NCBI RefSeq assembly: GCF_013248905.1
Contig: NZ_JABRVS010000001.1
Span: 1,984,001 to 2,048,000, forward strand
DNA length: 64,000 bases
Source: Shewanella sp. VB17
Lineage (GTDB): Bacteria > Pseudomonadota > Gammaproteobacteria > Enterobacterales > Shewanellaceae
Direction: 5' to 3'
Shown: piece by piece, positions 63,945 to 64,000 of the stretch
Layout of the letters: every line of letters starts with the position of its first letter
Numbering within the stretch: position 1 is the first letter of the stretch
Program-made: the position numbers and the translations under genes
The notes under the pieces: model-generated
Told to the model about the DNA's origin: nothing
Seen by the model: the letters and a program-made list of their open reading frames with translations, nothing else
The model's database searches: none

Positions 63945-64000
63945 TGGCATAGCGTATTTATGCTTTTATTTATAGACATTACAGCCTCATATATGGGTGA

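Noticed and set aside
1..64000. CRISPR arrays, toxin-antitoxin pairs, prophage and phage-defence genes
   Set aside because: I looked for regularly spaced repeats and the usual protein motifs and found none.

Overview
The window reads as a chromosomal segment of a marine gammaproteobacterium, almost certainly Shewanella. The supporting evidence is a polar-flagellum gene order of the Shewanella/Vibrio type (flgT, flgO/flgP, flgN-flgM, flgA, cheV-cheR, flgBCDEFGHIJKL, two short flagellins, flaG, fliD, flaI, fliS, flrA), a liu (leucine/isovalerate) operon run by a MerR-type LiuR with a gnd gene nearby, and an rlmN-pilW-rodZ-ispG-hisS-yfgM-bamB-der block. The genus is inferred from gene content and order; no database search was possible.

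Layout: 1-7.7 kb carries a tandem pair of related sensor-like membrane proteins (the first partial and without GGDEF, the second a full diguanylate cyclase), mtfA, a Dabb protein, a DUF3820 protein, a GNAT acetyltransferase, a 5'-nucleotidase-family protein and a CNNM/CBS membrane protein. 7.9-16.9 kb is the conserved housekeeping block. 16.9-20.1 kb is a gene-poor, AT-rich stretch with an unknown protein whose start lies in a hexamer repeat, a small lipoprotein, a small membrane protein and a TlpA-like thioredoxin. 20.2-28.9 kb is the liuR-A-B-C-D-E-scoA-scoB catabolic cluster on the minus strand, which takes isovaleryl-CoA to acetyl-CoA and acetoacetate and then activates acetoacetate. A PrpE-like acyl-CoA ligase and gnd follow on the plus strand.

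32.9-37.7 kb is an accessory island: a group II intron directly behind the gnd terminator, a GST-like gene, two copies of a short palindrome, a roughly 90-bp inverted-repeat element, a broken IS200/REP-associated (Y1, HUH) transposase and tRNA-Arg(CCT). The intron reverse transcriptase and the transposase are broken by single extra bases in homopolymer runs. Removing one base from each of three runs restores full-length proteins.

37.9-63.9 kb is the first part of the polar flagellar locus. Sigma-54 promoters are readable before flgO, flgB, flgF, flgJ and, on the minus strand, before a GSCFA/SGNH-domain gene that precedes flgT. Sigma-28 promoters are readable before flgM and the second flagellin. 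FlrA at the end is the expected sigma-54 master activator. The most unusual item is the GSCFA/SGNH gene: it appears to belong to the flagellar sigma-54 regulon and is followed by a perfect 16-bp inverted repeat inside a small ORF that overlaps flgT.
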